A DNA stretch of 64,000 bases from Nonomuraea solani (GTDB lineage: Bacteria; Actinomycetota; Actinomycetes; Streptosporangiales; Streptosporangiaceae): the NCBI RefSeq assembly GCF_900108335.1, contig NZ_FNVT01000012.1, positions 248,001 to 312,000 of the forward strand, written 5' to 3'. Position 1 is the stretch's first letter, and the number at the start of each line of letters is the position of its first letter. The position numbers were made by a program, and so were the translations under genes. This document shows, piece after piece, positions 1 to 8,287 of the stretch. The notes under the pieces are model-generated. The model did not search any database. It was not told where the DNA came from and worked only from the letters and a program-made list of their open reading frames with translations.

Positions 1-190
1 CGACCCGCTCCAGCGCGTGGCCGATGACGACGATGAGCCGCTCGGGACCGAGGTCTCTGGCGGCGGCGAGCATGTGGTCGACCAGCGCGCGGCCGCACAA
101 CTCATGCAGGACTTTGGGGGTCTGGCTCTTCATCCGGGTGCCCTCGCCGGCGGCGAGGACGATGACGGCTGCCGGGCGCGGCACACTCAC
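1..190 (-). CDS. glmU: GlmU N-terminal fragment (cut by window edge)
   Basis: This is the 5' end of the bifunctional N-acetylglucosamine-1-phosphate uridyltransferase/glucosamine-1-phosphate acetyltransferase, which makes UDP-GlcNAc for peptidoglycan in the cytoplasm. Only about 63 residues are inside the window. They contain the nucleotidyltransferase signature LAAGEGTRMKS followed by PKVLHELCGR, which binds the UTP phosphates. The GTG at 190 is preferred because a second GTG two codons later leaves almost no leader before the signature. The rest of the gene lies left of base 1. The tRNA-Gln gene is immediately upstream on the same strand, as seen near glmU in many actinobacteria. Confidence 0.9.
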   Translation of the reverse strand, partial: MSVPRPAAVIVLAAGEGTRMKSQTPKVLHELCGRALVDHMLAAARDLGPERLIVVIGHALERV

Positions 191-315
191 GGACTGAGGC
201 TCCCTGTGGCTGGACGGATCAGGGCGTTGGGTGCGTCTACCGCACCGCTACCCTCCCGACACCGTGAGGATACCTGGCCTCTCCCCGAACATTTCGCTCG
301 GGGAGCACCTCAGAG

Positions 316-387
316 CTCCCGGAAGAGGACTCGAACCCCTACAAAGTGGACCAAAACCACTTGTCCTGCCGATTAGACGATCCGGGA
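316..387 (-). tRNA. tRNA-Gln (anticodon TTG)
   Basis: Read on the minus strand, the acceptor arm TCCCGGA (from 387) pairs with TCCGGGA ending at 317, followed by discriminator G. The anticodon stem AGTGG/CCACT encloses the loop TTTTGGT, giving anticodon TTG (glutamine, CAA codons). The T-arm contains GGTTCGAGTCC. The CCA end is not encoded. Confidence 0.93.
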
Positions 388-687
388 CAGATCGGACACG
401 TGGTGTCCGACCCCTCCACCTTACCGAGCCCGCACCCGGGCGCGCGCCCGTAATTACACCCCACAGCCACCTCTAACGGGAAGTGCCCTGCTGACAAGGG
501 GTGGACGGCGTGGCGTACCGCATAACAGACCACCCGAAATGGCACAAGCGTGGAAGCCCACCCACCTCGCCCGCCAAAGCGAGACCTTCTCCACATTATC
601 GACTTAGGTCTTCCTTACTTACGCTGGCGTAGGTTACGGTTGCGTAGCCAGGACATTAGTTCTCATACATGCCGTTGGAGGTCGCCC
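388..687. other. Gene-free stretch upstream of the desaturase
   Basis: About 300 bases between the tRNA and the desaturase start. No convincing coding frame is present. The only structure I see is the pair of TACG...CGTA elements at 620-646, listed separately; the rest presumably holds divergent promoters. Confidence 0.5.
620..646. promoter_or_regulatory. Tandem operator-like elements before desaturase
   Basis: Two 12-base imperfect palindromes, TACGCTGGCGTA at 620-631 and TACGGTTGCGTA at 635-646, have the same outer bases TACG/GCGTA and are spaced 15 bases start to start. They lie 42-68 bases before the desaturase ATG, where a repressor would overlap the promoter. The TetR gene directly downstream of the desaturase is the natural candidate regulator. 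The arms are visible; binding is inferred. Confidence 0.5.
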
Positions 688-1626
688 ATGACCGTTCTCA
701 CCGAGCGTTCCTCGCCTACCCCCAAGCCCGATTTCGAGCCCGAGCCCAAGTCCAAGGCGGAACTCATCACCTTCGGTCTCGTCGTCGGCCTGCCACTGGT
801 GGCGATCGCCGCCGCGGTGCCGCTCGCCTGGGGATGGGGACTCGGCTGGACGGACATCGCCATCTCCTTCGTCTTCTACGTGGTCTCCGGCCTCGGCGTC
901 ACCGTCGGCCTGCACCGCTACTTCACGCACGGCTCGTTCAAGGCCAAGCGGCCGCTGAAGATCGCGATGGGCATCGCGGGCAGCCTGTCGCTGGAGATGT
1001 CCGTGCTGGACTGGGTGGCCACCCACCGCAAGCACCACAAGTTCTCCGACAAGGAGGGCGACCCGCACTCGCCGTGGCGCTTCGGCCCTGGCTTCGTGAA
1101 CATGTCCAAGGGCCTGCTCTACGCCCACATGGGCTGGCTGTTCGAGAGCGAGCGCACCAACAGGGAGAAGTACGCCCCCGACCTGTGCAAGGACGAGGAC
1201 ATCGTCAAGCTGCACAAGTGGTTCGGCGCCATGGCGCTCATCTCCATCCTGCTGCCCGGCGTGCTGGGCCTGCTGCTGACCTGGTCCTGGCAGGGCGGCC
1301 TCACCGCGCTGTTCTGGGGCTCGATCGTGCGCATCGGGCTGCTGCACCACGTGACCTGGTCGATCAACTCGATCTGCCACGTCTTCGGCGAGGAGGACTT
1401 CCAGACCCGCGACAAGTCGCGCAACGTGTGGTGGCTGGCCATCCCCTCCTTCGGCGAGTCCTGGCACAACCTGCACCACTCCGACCCGACCTGCGCCAGG
1501 CACGGCGCGCTGAAGGGCCAGATCGACCTGAGCGCCGGACTGATCCGGATCTTCGAGAGGCTCGGCTGGGTGTACGACGTCCGCTGGCCGACCCCGGAGC
1601 GCCTGGCGGCGAAGCGCATTGCCTGA
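688..1626 (+). CDS. Membrane acyl-CoA/fatty acid desaturase
   Basis: A 312-residue integral-membrane desaturase of the delta-9 (stearoyl-CoA desaturase/DesA3-like) family, which inserts a double bond into acyl chains using a di-iron centre. The three histidine boxes are present: HRYFTH at about 76-81, HRKHH at 113-117 and HNLHH at 260-264. Hydrophobic stretches at about 28-50, 55-75, 180-200 and 205-222 fit four membrane segments. The ATG at 688 is chosen because GGAGG lies at 676-680; the longer upstream reading frame has no such site and runs through the operator. The TetR gene follows 43 bases downstream on the same strand, suggesting a regulator-enzyme pair controlling membrane fluidity. 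Confidence 0.9.
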   Translation: MTVLTERSSPTPKPDFEPEPKSKAELITFGLVVGLPLVAIAAAVPLAWGWGLGWTDIAISFVFYVVSGLGVTVGLHRYFTHGSFKAKRPLKIAMGIAGSLSLEMSVLDWVATHRKHHKFSDKEGDPHSPWRFGPGFVNMSKGLLYAHMGWLFESERTNREKYAPDLCKDEDIVKLHKWFGAMALISILLPGVLGLLLTWSWQGGLTALFWGSIVRIGLLHHVTWSINSICHVFGEEDFQTRDKSRNVWWLAIPSFGESWHNLHHSDPTCARHGALKGQIDLSAGLIRIFERLGWVYDVRWPTPERLAAKRIA

Positions 1627-1669
1627 TGGCGATCAGCCGATGAGCGGTCATGGATCCGTGGCCGTCATT

Positions 1670-2578
1670 ATGGAGACCGTGACCGAACCCCGATCCCGCA
1701 GACGCATGTCCGGCGCCGAGCGAAGAGAGCAGCTGATCAGCATCGGCCGTACGCTCTTCGCGGAGAAGGGGTTCGACGGGACCTCTATCGAGGAGATCGC
1801 GGCGACCGCACAGGTGTCGAAACCCGTGGTCTACGAGCACTTCGGCGGCAAGGAAGGCGTTTACGCGGTCGTGGTCGACCGGGAGATGCAGAAGCTCCTC
1901 GGCATGATCACCGAAGCCCTCGCCGCCTCACATTCCCTCATCAAGCTGGAGCGGGCCGCCCTGGCCCTGCTCCGCTACATCGAGGAGAGCAGCGAGGGCT
2001 TCCGCATCCTGGTCCGCGACTCGCACGCCGCCTCGGGCACCGGCACGTTCGCCAGCCTGATCAGCGAGATCGCCAGCCAGGTCGAAGACGTGCTGGCCGA
2101 CGAGTTCGCCTCGCGCGGCTACGACCCCAAGCTCGCGCCGATGTACGCCCAGATGCTCGTCGGCATGGTCGCGCTGACCGGGCAGTGGTGGCTCGACGTG
2201 CGCAAACCCGGCCGCGAGGAAGTGGCCGCCCACCTGGTCAACCTGTCCTGGAACGGTCTGACCGGGCTCAACCCGCACCCCGCGATCACCGCGACCTCCC
2301 GCGAGCCGGCGCCGCCGGTCAAGCCGCGCCCCGCCACCAGCGAGAAGGAGCTGCGCGAGCTGGAGAAGGCCCGCGAGAAGGAGCTCAAGGAGGCCGAGAA
2401 GATCCGTCAGCGCGAGCTCAAGGAGGCCGAGAAGGCCCGGGTGCGCGAGCTGAAGGAGCGCGAGCGGCTGCTGAAGGAGGCGGAGAAGGCCCAGGAGCGC
2501 GAGGACAAGATCCGCCAGCGGGAGGCCAGGCTGGCCGAGCGGGCCGCCCGGCTCGAACAGGTAGATCATCCCGAGTGA
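1670..2578 (+). CDS. TetR-family regulator with charged coiled-coil tail
   Basis: A 302-residue TetR/AcrR-type repressor. The N-terminal helix-turn-helix is clear (LFAEKGFDGTSIEEIAATA, then VYEHFGGKEGVYA), followed by a ligand domain to about residue 200. Unusually, residues from about 220 to the end are a Lys/Glu/Arg/Ala-rich helix with repeats of the type EKAREKELKEAEK, predicted to be a long coiled coil. Ordinary TetR proteins are about 190-220 residues. The start is uncertain: ATG at 1640 is in frame but neither it nor 1670 has a strong ribosome site. By position it probably controls the desaturase just upstream. Confidence 0.8.
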   Translation: METVTEPRSRRRMSGAERREQLISIGRTLFAEKGFDGTSIEEIAATAQVSKPVVYEHFGGKEGVYAVVVDREMQKLLGMITEALAASHSLIKLERAALALLRYIEESSEGFRILVRDSHAASGTGTFASLISEIASQVEDVLADEFASRGYDPKLAPMYAQMLVGMVALTGQWWLDVRKPGREEVAAHLVNLSWNGLTGLNPHPAITATSREPAPPVKPRPATSEKELRELEKAREKELKEAEKIRQRELKEAEKARVRELKERERLLKEAEKAQEREDKIRQREARLAERAARLEQVDHPE

Positions 2579-2645
2579 GTCTTGAACAGCCGGGCAGTGC
2601 GGAGTGACGATTGGGTTGAGCAGGGCTGACCTTTTAGGGTGAGCC

Positions 2646-2674
2646 GTTGCGGCTACGTTAACGTTCTGTTCAAC
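2646..2674 (+). promoter_or_regulatory. PHO-box-like direct repeats before ppk
   Basis: Three 7-mers occur at exactly 11-base spacing: GTTGCGG (2646), GTTAACG (2657) and GTTCAAC (2668). Actinobacterial PhoP binding sites (PHO boxes) are 11-base direct repeat units beginning with a conserved GTTCACC-like 7-mer. The array ends 22 bases before the ppk ATG. The last unit is the best match and the first is weak. The period is visible; PhoP control of ppk is inferred from known Streptomyces biology. Confidence 0.5.
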
Positions 2675-2696
2675 CAAACGGGGCAATATACGCCAT

Positions 2697-4757
2697 ATGT
2701 CCGCGGAACCGTTCCAGCCAACCAATGACCTGCCCCTGCCACAGGAGCGGTTCCTCAACCGCGAGGAAAGCTGGCTCCAGTTCAACGAACGCGTGCTCGA
2801 ACTGGCCGAGGACCCGGCGCTGCCGCTGCTCGAACGGGTACGGTTCCTCGCGATCTTCGCCAGCAACCTGGACGAGTTCTTCCGCGTACGCGTGGCGGGG
2901 CTCAAGCGCCGGATGGCGACGGGCCTGCTGCTGCGCACCAAGAGCGGGCTGAAACCGCGCGAGGAGCTGGCCAGGATCGCGCTGATCGCCGACGAGCTGG
3001 CCCGGCGGCACGCGGCGGCCTTCCACCAGCAGGTCTGCCCCCAACTGGCCACTGAGGGCATCGAGATCGCCAGGTGGGACGACCTGGGCCGCGAGGAGCG
3101 CACGGAGCTGCGCAAGCTCTTCAGGGAGCGGATCAGGCCCGTGCTGACGCCGCTGGCCGTGGACCCCGCCCACCCCTTTCCGTACATTTCCGGGCTGAGC
3201 CTGAATCTTGCGGTTCTGGTGCGTAACCCGGCGACCGATCACACGGTGTTCGCCCGGGTCAAGGTTCCTTCGCAGTTGCCCAGGTTCGTCCCCGCGTCCA
3301 AGGATCGCTTCGTTCCGCTCGAAGACGTCATCGCCGCTCATCTCGGGCAGCTCTTCAAGGGCATGGAGATCCTCCAGCACCACGTCTTCCGCGTCACCAG
3401 GAACGAAGACCTCGACGTCGACGAGGACGTCACCGAGAACCTCATGAAGGCGCTGGAGAAGGAGCTGCTCAAGCGGCGCTTCGGCCCGCCCGTACGGCTC
3501 GAGGTCGAGAGCACGATCACGCCCGAGGTGCTGGCGCTGCTCGTCGAGGAGCTGGAGCTGGCGCCCCACGAGATCTACCGGCTGCCGGGGCCGCTCGACC
3601 TGTCGGGCCTGCACGCCATCGCCGACCTCGACCGGGGCGAGCTGAGCTGGCGGCCGTTCGTGCCGGCCGAGGTGGTCAACGCCGAGGACGACATCTTCTC
3701 GGTGCTGCGCGAGCGCGACGTGCTGCTGCACCACCCGTACGACTCCTTCGCCACCAGCGTGCAGGACTTCATCGAGGTGGCCGCGGCCGACCCGAGGGTG
3801 CTGGCGATCAAGCAGACCCTCTACCGGACCAGCGGCGACTCCCCCATCGTGGACGCCCTGATCGACGCGGCCGAGGCCGGCAAGCAGGTCGTGGTCGTCG
3901 TGGAGATCAAGGCCCGCTTCGACGAGCACGCGAACATCTCCTGGGCCCGCAAGCTCGAACGCGCCGGCTGCCACGTGGTCTACGGCGTCGTGGGCCTGAA
4001 GACGCACTGCAAGCTCGCCCTCGTGGTCCGCCAGGAGCCCTCGGGTGAGCTGCGCCGCTACTGCCACATCGGCACCGGCAACTACAACCCCAAGACCGCC
4101 CGCCAGTACGAGGACTTCGGCCTGCTCACCGCCGACCCGCTGGTCGGCGAGGACGTCACCGACCTGTTCATCCACCTGACCGGGTACTCCCACCACTCTG
4201 CCTACCGGCGGCTGCTGGTCGCGCCGCACTCGATGCGCAGCGGGCTGCTGGCCAGGATCGAGCGGGAGATCGCCCACCAGCAGGCGGGCCGGCCGGCCCG
4301 GATCAGGATCAAGACGAACTCGCTGGTGGACGAGCCGATCATCGACGCGCTCTACCGGGCGTCCAGGGCCGGGGTGCCGGTGGACGTGTGGGTACGCGGC
4401 GTCTGCATCCTGCGCCCGGGCATTCCCGACCTGTCCGAGAACATCCGCGTACGTTCGATCCTGGGCAGGTTCCTGGAGCACTCCCGGGTCTACGAGTTCG
4501 GTCTGGGACGGCGGCCCGAGGTGTGGATCGGCAGCGCCGACCTGATGCGCAGGAACCTCGACCGCCGCGTCGAAGCCCTCGTCAAGGTGACCTCGCAGCA
4601 GCACAAGTCCTACCTCATCGAGCTGATGGACCTGGCCATGGCCGACACCACGAACGCGTGGCTGCTCGGCTCCGACGGCACCTGGGTCCGCCATCCGGGC
4701 GAAGACCTGCAGATCCATCTCATAGGTACGCGCCGCTGGAGGACCGTTGATGACTGA
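2697..4757 (+). CDS. ppk: Polyphosphate kinase 1
   Basis: A 686-residue PPK1, which polymerises the gamma-phosphate of ATP into inorganic polyphosphate and can run in reverse. The N-domain begins with RFLNREESWLQFNERVLELA, a family signature. The active-site region has LKTHCKLALVVR, with the candidate autophosphorylated histidine near residue 437, then GTGNYNPKTARQYEDFGL and, near the end, WIGSADLMRRNLDRRVE, a second hallmark of the phospholipase-D-like C domains. Full length is normal for the family. It overlaps the downstream Nudix gene by 8 bases, so the two are probably translationally coupled. PHO-box-like repeats lie just upstream. Confidence 0.95.
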   Translation: MSAEPFQPTNDLPLPQERFLNREESWLQFNERVLELAEDPALPLLERVRFLAIFASNLDEFFRVRVAGLKRRMATGLLLRTKSGLKPREELARIALIADELARRHAAAFHQQVCPQLATEGIEIARWDDLGREERTELRKLFRERIRPVLTPLAVDPAHPFPYISGLSLNLAVLVRNPATDHTVFARVKVPSQLPRFVPASKDRFVPLEDVIAAHLGQLFKGMEILQHHVFRVTRNEDLDVDEDVTENLMKALEKELLKRRFGPPVRLEVESTITPEVLALLVEELELAPHEIYRLPGPLDLSGLHAIADLDRGELSWRPFVPAEVVNAEDDIFSVLRERDVLLHHPYDSFATSVQDFIEVAAADPRVLAIKQTLYRTSGDSPIVDALIDAAEAGKQVVVVVEIKARFDEHANISWARKLERAGCHVVYGVVGLKTHCKLALVVRQEPSGELRRYCHIGTGNYNPKTARQYEDFGLLTADPLVGEDVTDLFIHLTGYSHHSAYRRLLVAPHSMRSGLLARIEREIAHQQAGRPARIRIKTNSLVDEPIIDALYRASRAGVPVDVWVRGVCILRPGIPDLSENIRVRSILGRFLEHSRVYEFGLGRRPEVWIGSADLMRRNLDRRVEALVKVTSQQHKSYLIELMDLAMADTTNAWLLGSDGTWVRHPGEDLQIHLIGTRRWRTVDD

Positions 4758-5580
4758 CCTGCTCCGGGCAGCCGGAGCCGTGGTCTGGAGGGGCGAGGAG
4801 AGCCGCCCGGAGGTGGCCGTCATCCACCGCCCCAACTACGACGACTGGACCTTCCCCAAGGGCAAGCTGAAGTCCGGGGAGCACGTGATCGCCGCCGGCC
4901 TGCGCGAGGTGCGCGAGGAGACCGGCATGACCGTGCTGCTCGGCCGCGCCCTGCCGCCCATCCACTACCTCAGCTCGGGCCGGCTCAAGCGGGTCGACTA
5001 CTGGGCCGGGCAGGCGGTCGCCGACGACGGGTTCGAGCCGGGCGAGGAGGTCGACGAGCTGCGCTGGCTGCCGGTCGAGGAGGCCAGGCGGCTGCTGACG
5101 TACGAGTGGGACGCGGGGCTGCTGCGGTCGCTGCGGGTCGCACCGCTCGACACGGTGCCGCTCGTCCTCGTACGGCATGGTTCGGCCGGTTCCAGGAGCG
5201 AGTGGGACGGCGACGACGCGACGCGCCCGCTCGACACCGACGGCGGCGCCCAGGCCGAGAGGCTGGCCACGGCGCTGCCCGCCTACCGGCCCGAGCTGCT
5301 GATGAGCTCGCCCAGTGCCCGATGTGTCCAGACGCTGGAGCCGTACGGGACCGAGATCAAGATCGAGCCCCTGCTCAGCGAGGAGAGCCAGGATCCGCAG
5401 AAGACGCCCGCGCTCGTCAGGGACATCACGGTGCCCGCGGCGGTGTGCAGCCACGGCAAGGTGCTGCCCGGTCTGATCGACACCCTGAGCGGCAAGAGCG
5501 TGCACCTGCGCAAGGGCGCGTTCGCCGTGCTGCACCGTCGCGACGGGGAGGTCGTCAGCGTCGAGCGGTACGCGACCTGA
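4750..5580 (+). CDS. Nudix hydrolase/histidine phosphatase fusion (MutT1-like)
   Basis: A 276-residue two-domain protein. Residues 1-135 carry a complete Nudix box: GKLKSGE, seven residues, then REVREETGM. Residues from about 140 form a short histidine-phosphatase domain with LVLVRHGSAG and a later CSHG. This architecture matches mycobacterial MutT1, which hydrolyses 8-oxo-GTP/dGTP diphosphates and diadenosine polyphosphates. The ATG at 4750 overlaps the ppk stop. Coupling to ppk suggests a role in nucleotide or polyphosphate housekeeping. It converges with the P450 gene four bases beyond its stop, so the two transcripts meet tail to tail. Confidence 0.9.
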   Translation: MTDLLRAAGAVVWRGEESRPEVAVIHRPNYDDWTFPKGKLKSGEHVIAAGLREVREETGMTVLLGRALPPIHYLSSGRLKRVDYWAGQAVADDGFEPGEEVDELRWLPVEEARRLLTYEWDAGLLRSLRVAPLDTVPLVLVRHGSAGSRSEWDGDDATRPLDTDGGAQAERLATALPAYRPELLMSSPSARCVQTLEPYGTEIKIEPLLSEESQDPQKTPALVRDITVPAAVCSHGKVLPGLIDTLSGKSVHLRKGAFAVLHRRDGEVVSVERYAT

Positions 5581-5584
5581 CGCC

Positions 5585-6760
5585 CTACCAGGTGACCGGG
5601 AGCTTCGCGAAGCCCTCGGTGATCCTCCCCTCGCTGCGCGGCAGGTCCGCCTCCGGGACGGCCAGGCGCAGGCCGGGGAAGCGCTGGAACAGCCGGGCGA
5701 ACACGGCCTCCAGCTCGACCCTGGCCAGGCTGGCGCCGATGCAGAAGCGCGGCCCGTACCCGAAGCTCAGGTGCGGGTCGGTCTGCGGACGGTTGATGTC
5801 GAACACATCCGGATCCGCATAGATCCGCTCATCCCTATTGACCACGCCTGGAACGATGACAATGGCCTCGCCCTTGCGGATGACGACGTCGCCGATCTGA
5901 ATGTCCTCGTGCGCGTACCTGGGCAGGCCGTGCAGGCTCGGCGAGGCCATTCGCAGGATCTCCTCCACGGCGGCCGGCGCCAGCCCGGGATCGGCCTTGA
6001 GCAGGTCGAGCTGGTCGGGGTTGGCCAGCAGGAGCAGCACGCCGAAGTCGATGCGGTTGACCGTGGTCTCGTGCCCGGCGAACAGCAGCGCGCCGGCCAG
6101 CTCGGAGATCTTCCCGTCGTCGTCCAGCTCGTTGGCCAGGTCCGACAGGACGTCCTCGGCCGGCTCGTGCCGCTTGCGCTCGATCAGGCCGGCCATGTAG
6201 ACGCTCAGTTCCTCGCGGGCGGCCAGGCCCTTCTCCTGGTCGAGCATGTCCCCCATGCGGTTGGAGACGCCGCTGAAATACTCCCTGTCCTCGTACGGGA
6301 CGCCCAAAAGCTGGCAGATGACCAGGACGGGAAGCGGGAAGGACAACTCGGCGTGCAGGTCGGCCGGTGGCGTGAGCTTGGCGAGATGGTCGAGCCGCTC
6401 GTCCACCAGGGAGCCGACGTGGTCACTGAGCTTCTTCATGCGGCGCGCGGAGAAGGACGGCATGAAGAGCTTGCGCATGCGGTCGTGCTCGGCCTTCTCC
6501 GTCTCCACGTCGCCCGTGGGGCCGCCTAACAGGGCGGAGCCGGACAGGCGGGCGGCCTTCTCCGGCTCCGGGTGCGAGCGGCCCAATCTGGCGTCGTTGA
6601 ACAGGGCGCGCGCGTCCTCGTAACCGCTGACCAGCCAGATCTCGTCGCCCGTGCGCGTGCGTACCTTCGCGATGCCCTCCGCGACCCGCAGTTCCCGGTA
6701 CGCCTCGGGCACCTCGAGCAGACTGCCGCGTTCGAAGGGAATGGTAGGAAGGTTGCTCAT
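5585..6760 (-). CDS. Cytochrome P450 (first of two)
   Basis: A 391-residue soluble bacterial P450. The I-helix oxygen-activation motif AGHETT, the K-helix EILR (ExxR) and the haem loop FGYGPRFCIG, with the thiolate cysteine near residue 340, are all present, so it should be active. Overall sequence resembles the CYP105/CYP107-type actinobacterial families; the substrate cannot be read. Its ATG overlaps the CYTH/CHAD stop in an ATGA junction, placing it last in the tam-VOC-CYTH/CHAD-P450 run. No ferredoxin gene is adjacent, so redox partners must come from elsewhere. Confidence 0.93.
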   Translation of the reverse strand: MSNLPTIPFERGSLLEVPEAYRELRVAEGIAKVRTRTGDEIWLVSGYEDARALFNDARLGRSHPEPEKAARLSGSALLGGPTGDVETEKAEHDRMRKLFMPSFSARRMKKLSDHVGSLVDERLDHLAKLTPPADLHAELSFPLPVLVICQLLGVPYEDREYFSGVSNRMGDMLDQEKGLAAREELSVYMAGLIERKRHEPAEDVLSDLANELDDDGKISELAGALLFAGHETTVNRIDFGVLLLLANPDQLDLLKADPGLAPAAVEEILRMASPSLHGLPRYAHEDIQIGDVVIRKGEAIVIVPGVVNRDERIYADPDVFDINRPQTDPHLSFGYGPRFCIGASLARVELEAVFARLFQRFPGLRLAVPEADLPRSEGRITEGFAKLPVTW

Positions 6761-8235
6761 AGAACCTTCCTAACCGCTTTGACGGTATCTGCCCAGACTC
6801 TGGGGAACTCCTCGTGGGCGCGCTCGGCGGTGTTGCGCTCGATCCCGATGAGCAGCCCGTACGTGAACGTGTCCTCCCCTGCCTGGCGCGCGCTCTCGGC
6901 CTCCTTGGCCAGCGTCTCCTGCGCGACCACGCCGTCCTGGTGCGTCCCGAGGACCTCCTGGACGTCCTCGGCCAGCTTGGCCAGCTTGCCCATGCCGCCG
7001 CCGATGGCCGGCTGCAGTGCTTCGGCGGTGTAGCGGGCGCGCTTGGCGGCCTTGCGGACGTCGTGCATGGCGATCTCGCGGCGCTCCGGGTCCGCGATGG
7101 ACTGGGCGTGGTCGTACGCCTTCGTCACCCGATCCCAGTTGGCCGCGGCGATGGCGTGCAGCGCGTCCTGCGCCGGCTTGGCCGCCGCCTTGCCCAGGTT
7201 GGGGGCGGTGACGAGCTCGTCGAGCGCGTTGAGCAGGAGATAGTAGCGTTCGCCGCTCAGCGCCTCCTTGATCCGCTCGTACGCCTCTTCCTCGCGTTTG
7301 TGCAGATCCGAGCCGAGCCGGGTCTGGATGGGGCCCGTGACCAGTTCGGGTCTCAGGCCGGCCAGGTGCTTGGCGAACCTGGCCCTGATGACCTCGAGGT
7401 CGCGGGCCTCGCCGAGCACCGTACCGAGCCAGCGCAGCTCCTCCTGGATCGCCTCGGTGTCGACCACGACCTTCTTGAACGCCTTCAGCGCGCTGCGCGA
7501 CCGGCGGGCGGCCACGCGCATCTGGTGCACGGCGTCCTCCTCGGCCCTGCGGACGCGCGGATCCTGCGACAGGAGGGCCTTGACCTGGCTCGCCAGGTAG
7601 GCGACGACGATCTCGCCGGCCGAGCCCGGCTTGGTGGCGGCCGTGGGGAGCGGGGCGGGTTCGAGGAGTTTGGCCAGTTTGCTGGAGGAGGCGGAGGGGA
7701 CGGCGCCCGCCTTCCTGAGCCGCTTGCCGACCTTGGCCAGCAGCGCCTGGTCGCCGTCGAGCAGCTCGGCCTCGACCTCGCGCCACCGTACGATCGTGGG
7801 CGTCTCACCGCCGAACACGGTGCCCTTGACGCGGTCGTCGGCGATCTCGACCAGCTTGGTCTCTCCGTCGAGGAGGATCGTGACGCTCCTGCGGGTGTCG
7901 AGCTCAGCGACCGGCACCAGCTCGGCGCCGCGGGTGTAGGCGCGAACGAGTTCGGCCAGCTCCGCGGGGACGACCTTGGTGCTGCGGGTGAGCGGATGCG
8001 TGATCTCCTGGCGCACGCCCTTGGCCTTGGGCAGCTTCAGGTGCCAGCCCGCGTCGGTGCCGCCGCGTCTTCGCCTGAGCGTGACGCCTCGGGCGGCCAG
8101 CCGCAGGTCGGGTGTGTCGAAGTAAAGAGCCACGAGCTGGTAGCTCTTCGGGCCCACGACGCCCGCCAGACTGCTCAGGTCCGGGATCGTGTATTCCGCG
8201 GGAACGTCGAACTTGTCCTCGATCTCGATGCCCAC
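6757..8235 (-). CDS. CYTH-CHAD domain protein
   Basis: A 492-residue protein joining an N-terminal CYTH (triphosphate tunnel metalloenzyme) domain to a C-terminal CHAD domain. The metal/triphosphate signature EIEDK (ExExK) is at residues 4-8, followed by basic tunnel residues such as LRRRR. The CHAD half (about 220-490) has conserved basic helices, for example VHQMRVAARRSRSALK and MHDVRKAAKRARY. Published work links CHAD to binding inorganic polyphosphate, and CYTH hydrolyses triphosphates. GTG at 8235 is chosen because it puts ExExK at the N-terminus and has GAGG upstream; a longer frame would overlap the VOC gene. The nearby ppk makes a polyphosphate role plausible. Confidence 0.9.
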   Translation of the reverse strand: MGIEIEDKFDVPAEYTIPDLSSLAGVVGPKSYQLVALYFDTPDLRLAARGVTLRRRRGGTDAGWHLKLPKAKGVRQEITHPLTRSTKVVPAELAELVRAYTRGAELVPVAELDTRRSVTILLDGETKLVEIADDRVKGTVFGGETPTIVRWREVEAELLDGDQALLAKVGKRLRKAGAVPSASSSKLAKLLEPAPLPTAATKPGSAGEIVVAYLASQVKALLSQDPRVRRAEEDAVHQMRVAARRSRSALKAFKKVVVDTEAIQEELRWLGTVLGEARDLEVIRARFAKHLAGLRPELVTGPIQTRLGSDLHKREEEAYERIKEALSGERYYLLLNALDELVTAPNLGKAAAKPAQDALHAIAAANWDRVTKAYDHAQSIADPERREIAMHDVRKAAKRARYTAEALQPAIGGGMGKLAKLAEDVQEVLGTHQDGVVAQETLAKEAESARQAGEDTFTYGLLIGIERNTAERAHEEFPRVWADTVKAVRKVL

Positions 8236-8287
8236 TGCACCTCGCAAGAGTCCGATTTCGGACAATTCTGCCACCCGATGGCGAACT

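Noticed and set aside
5585..6760. Natural-product gene cluster anchored by the two P450 genes
   Set aside because: The P450 genes lie 57 kb apart, and no polyketide, peptide synthetase, terpene or similar core gene is in the window.
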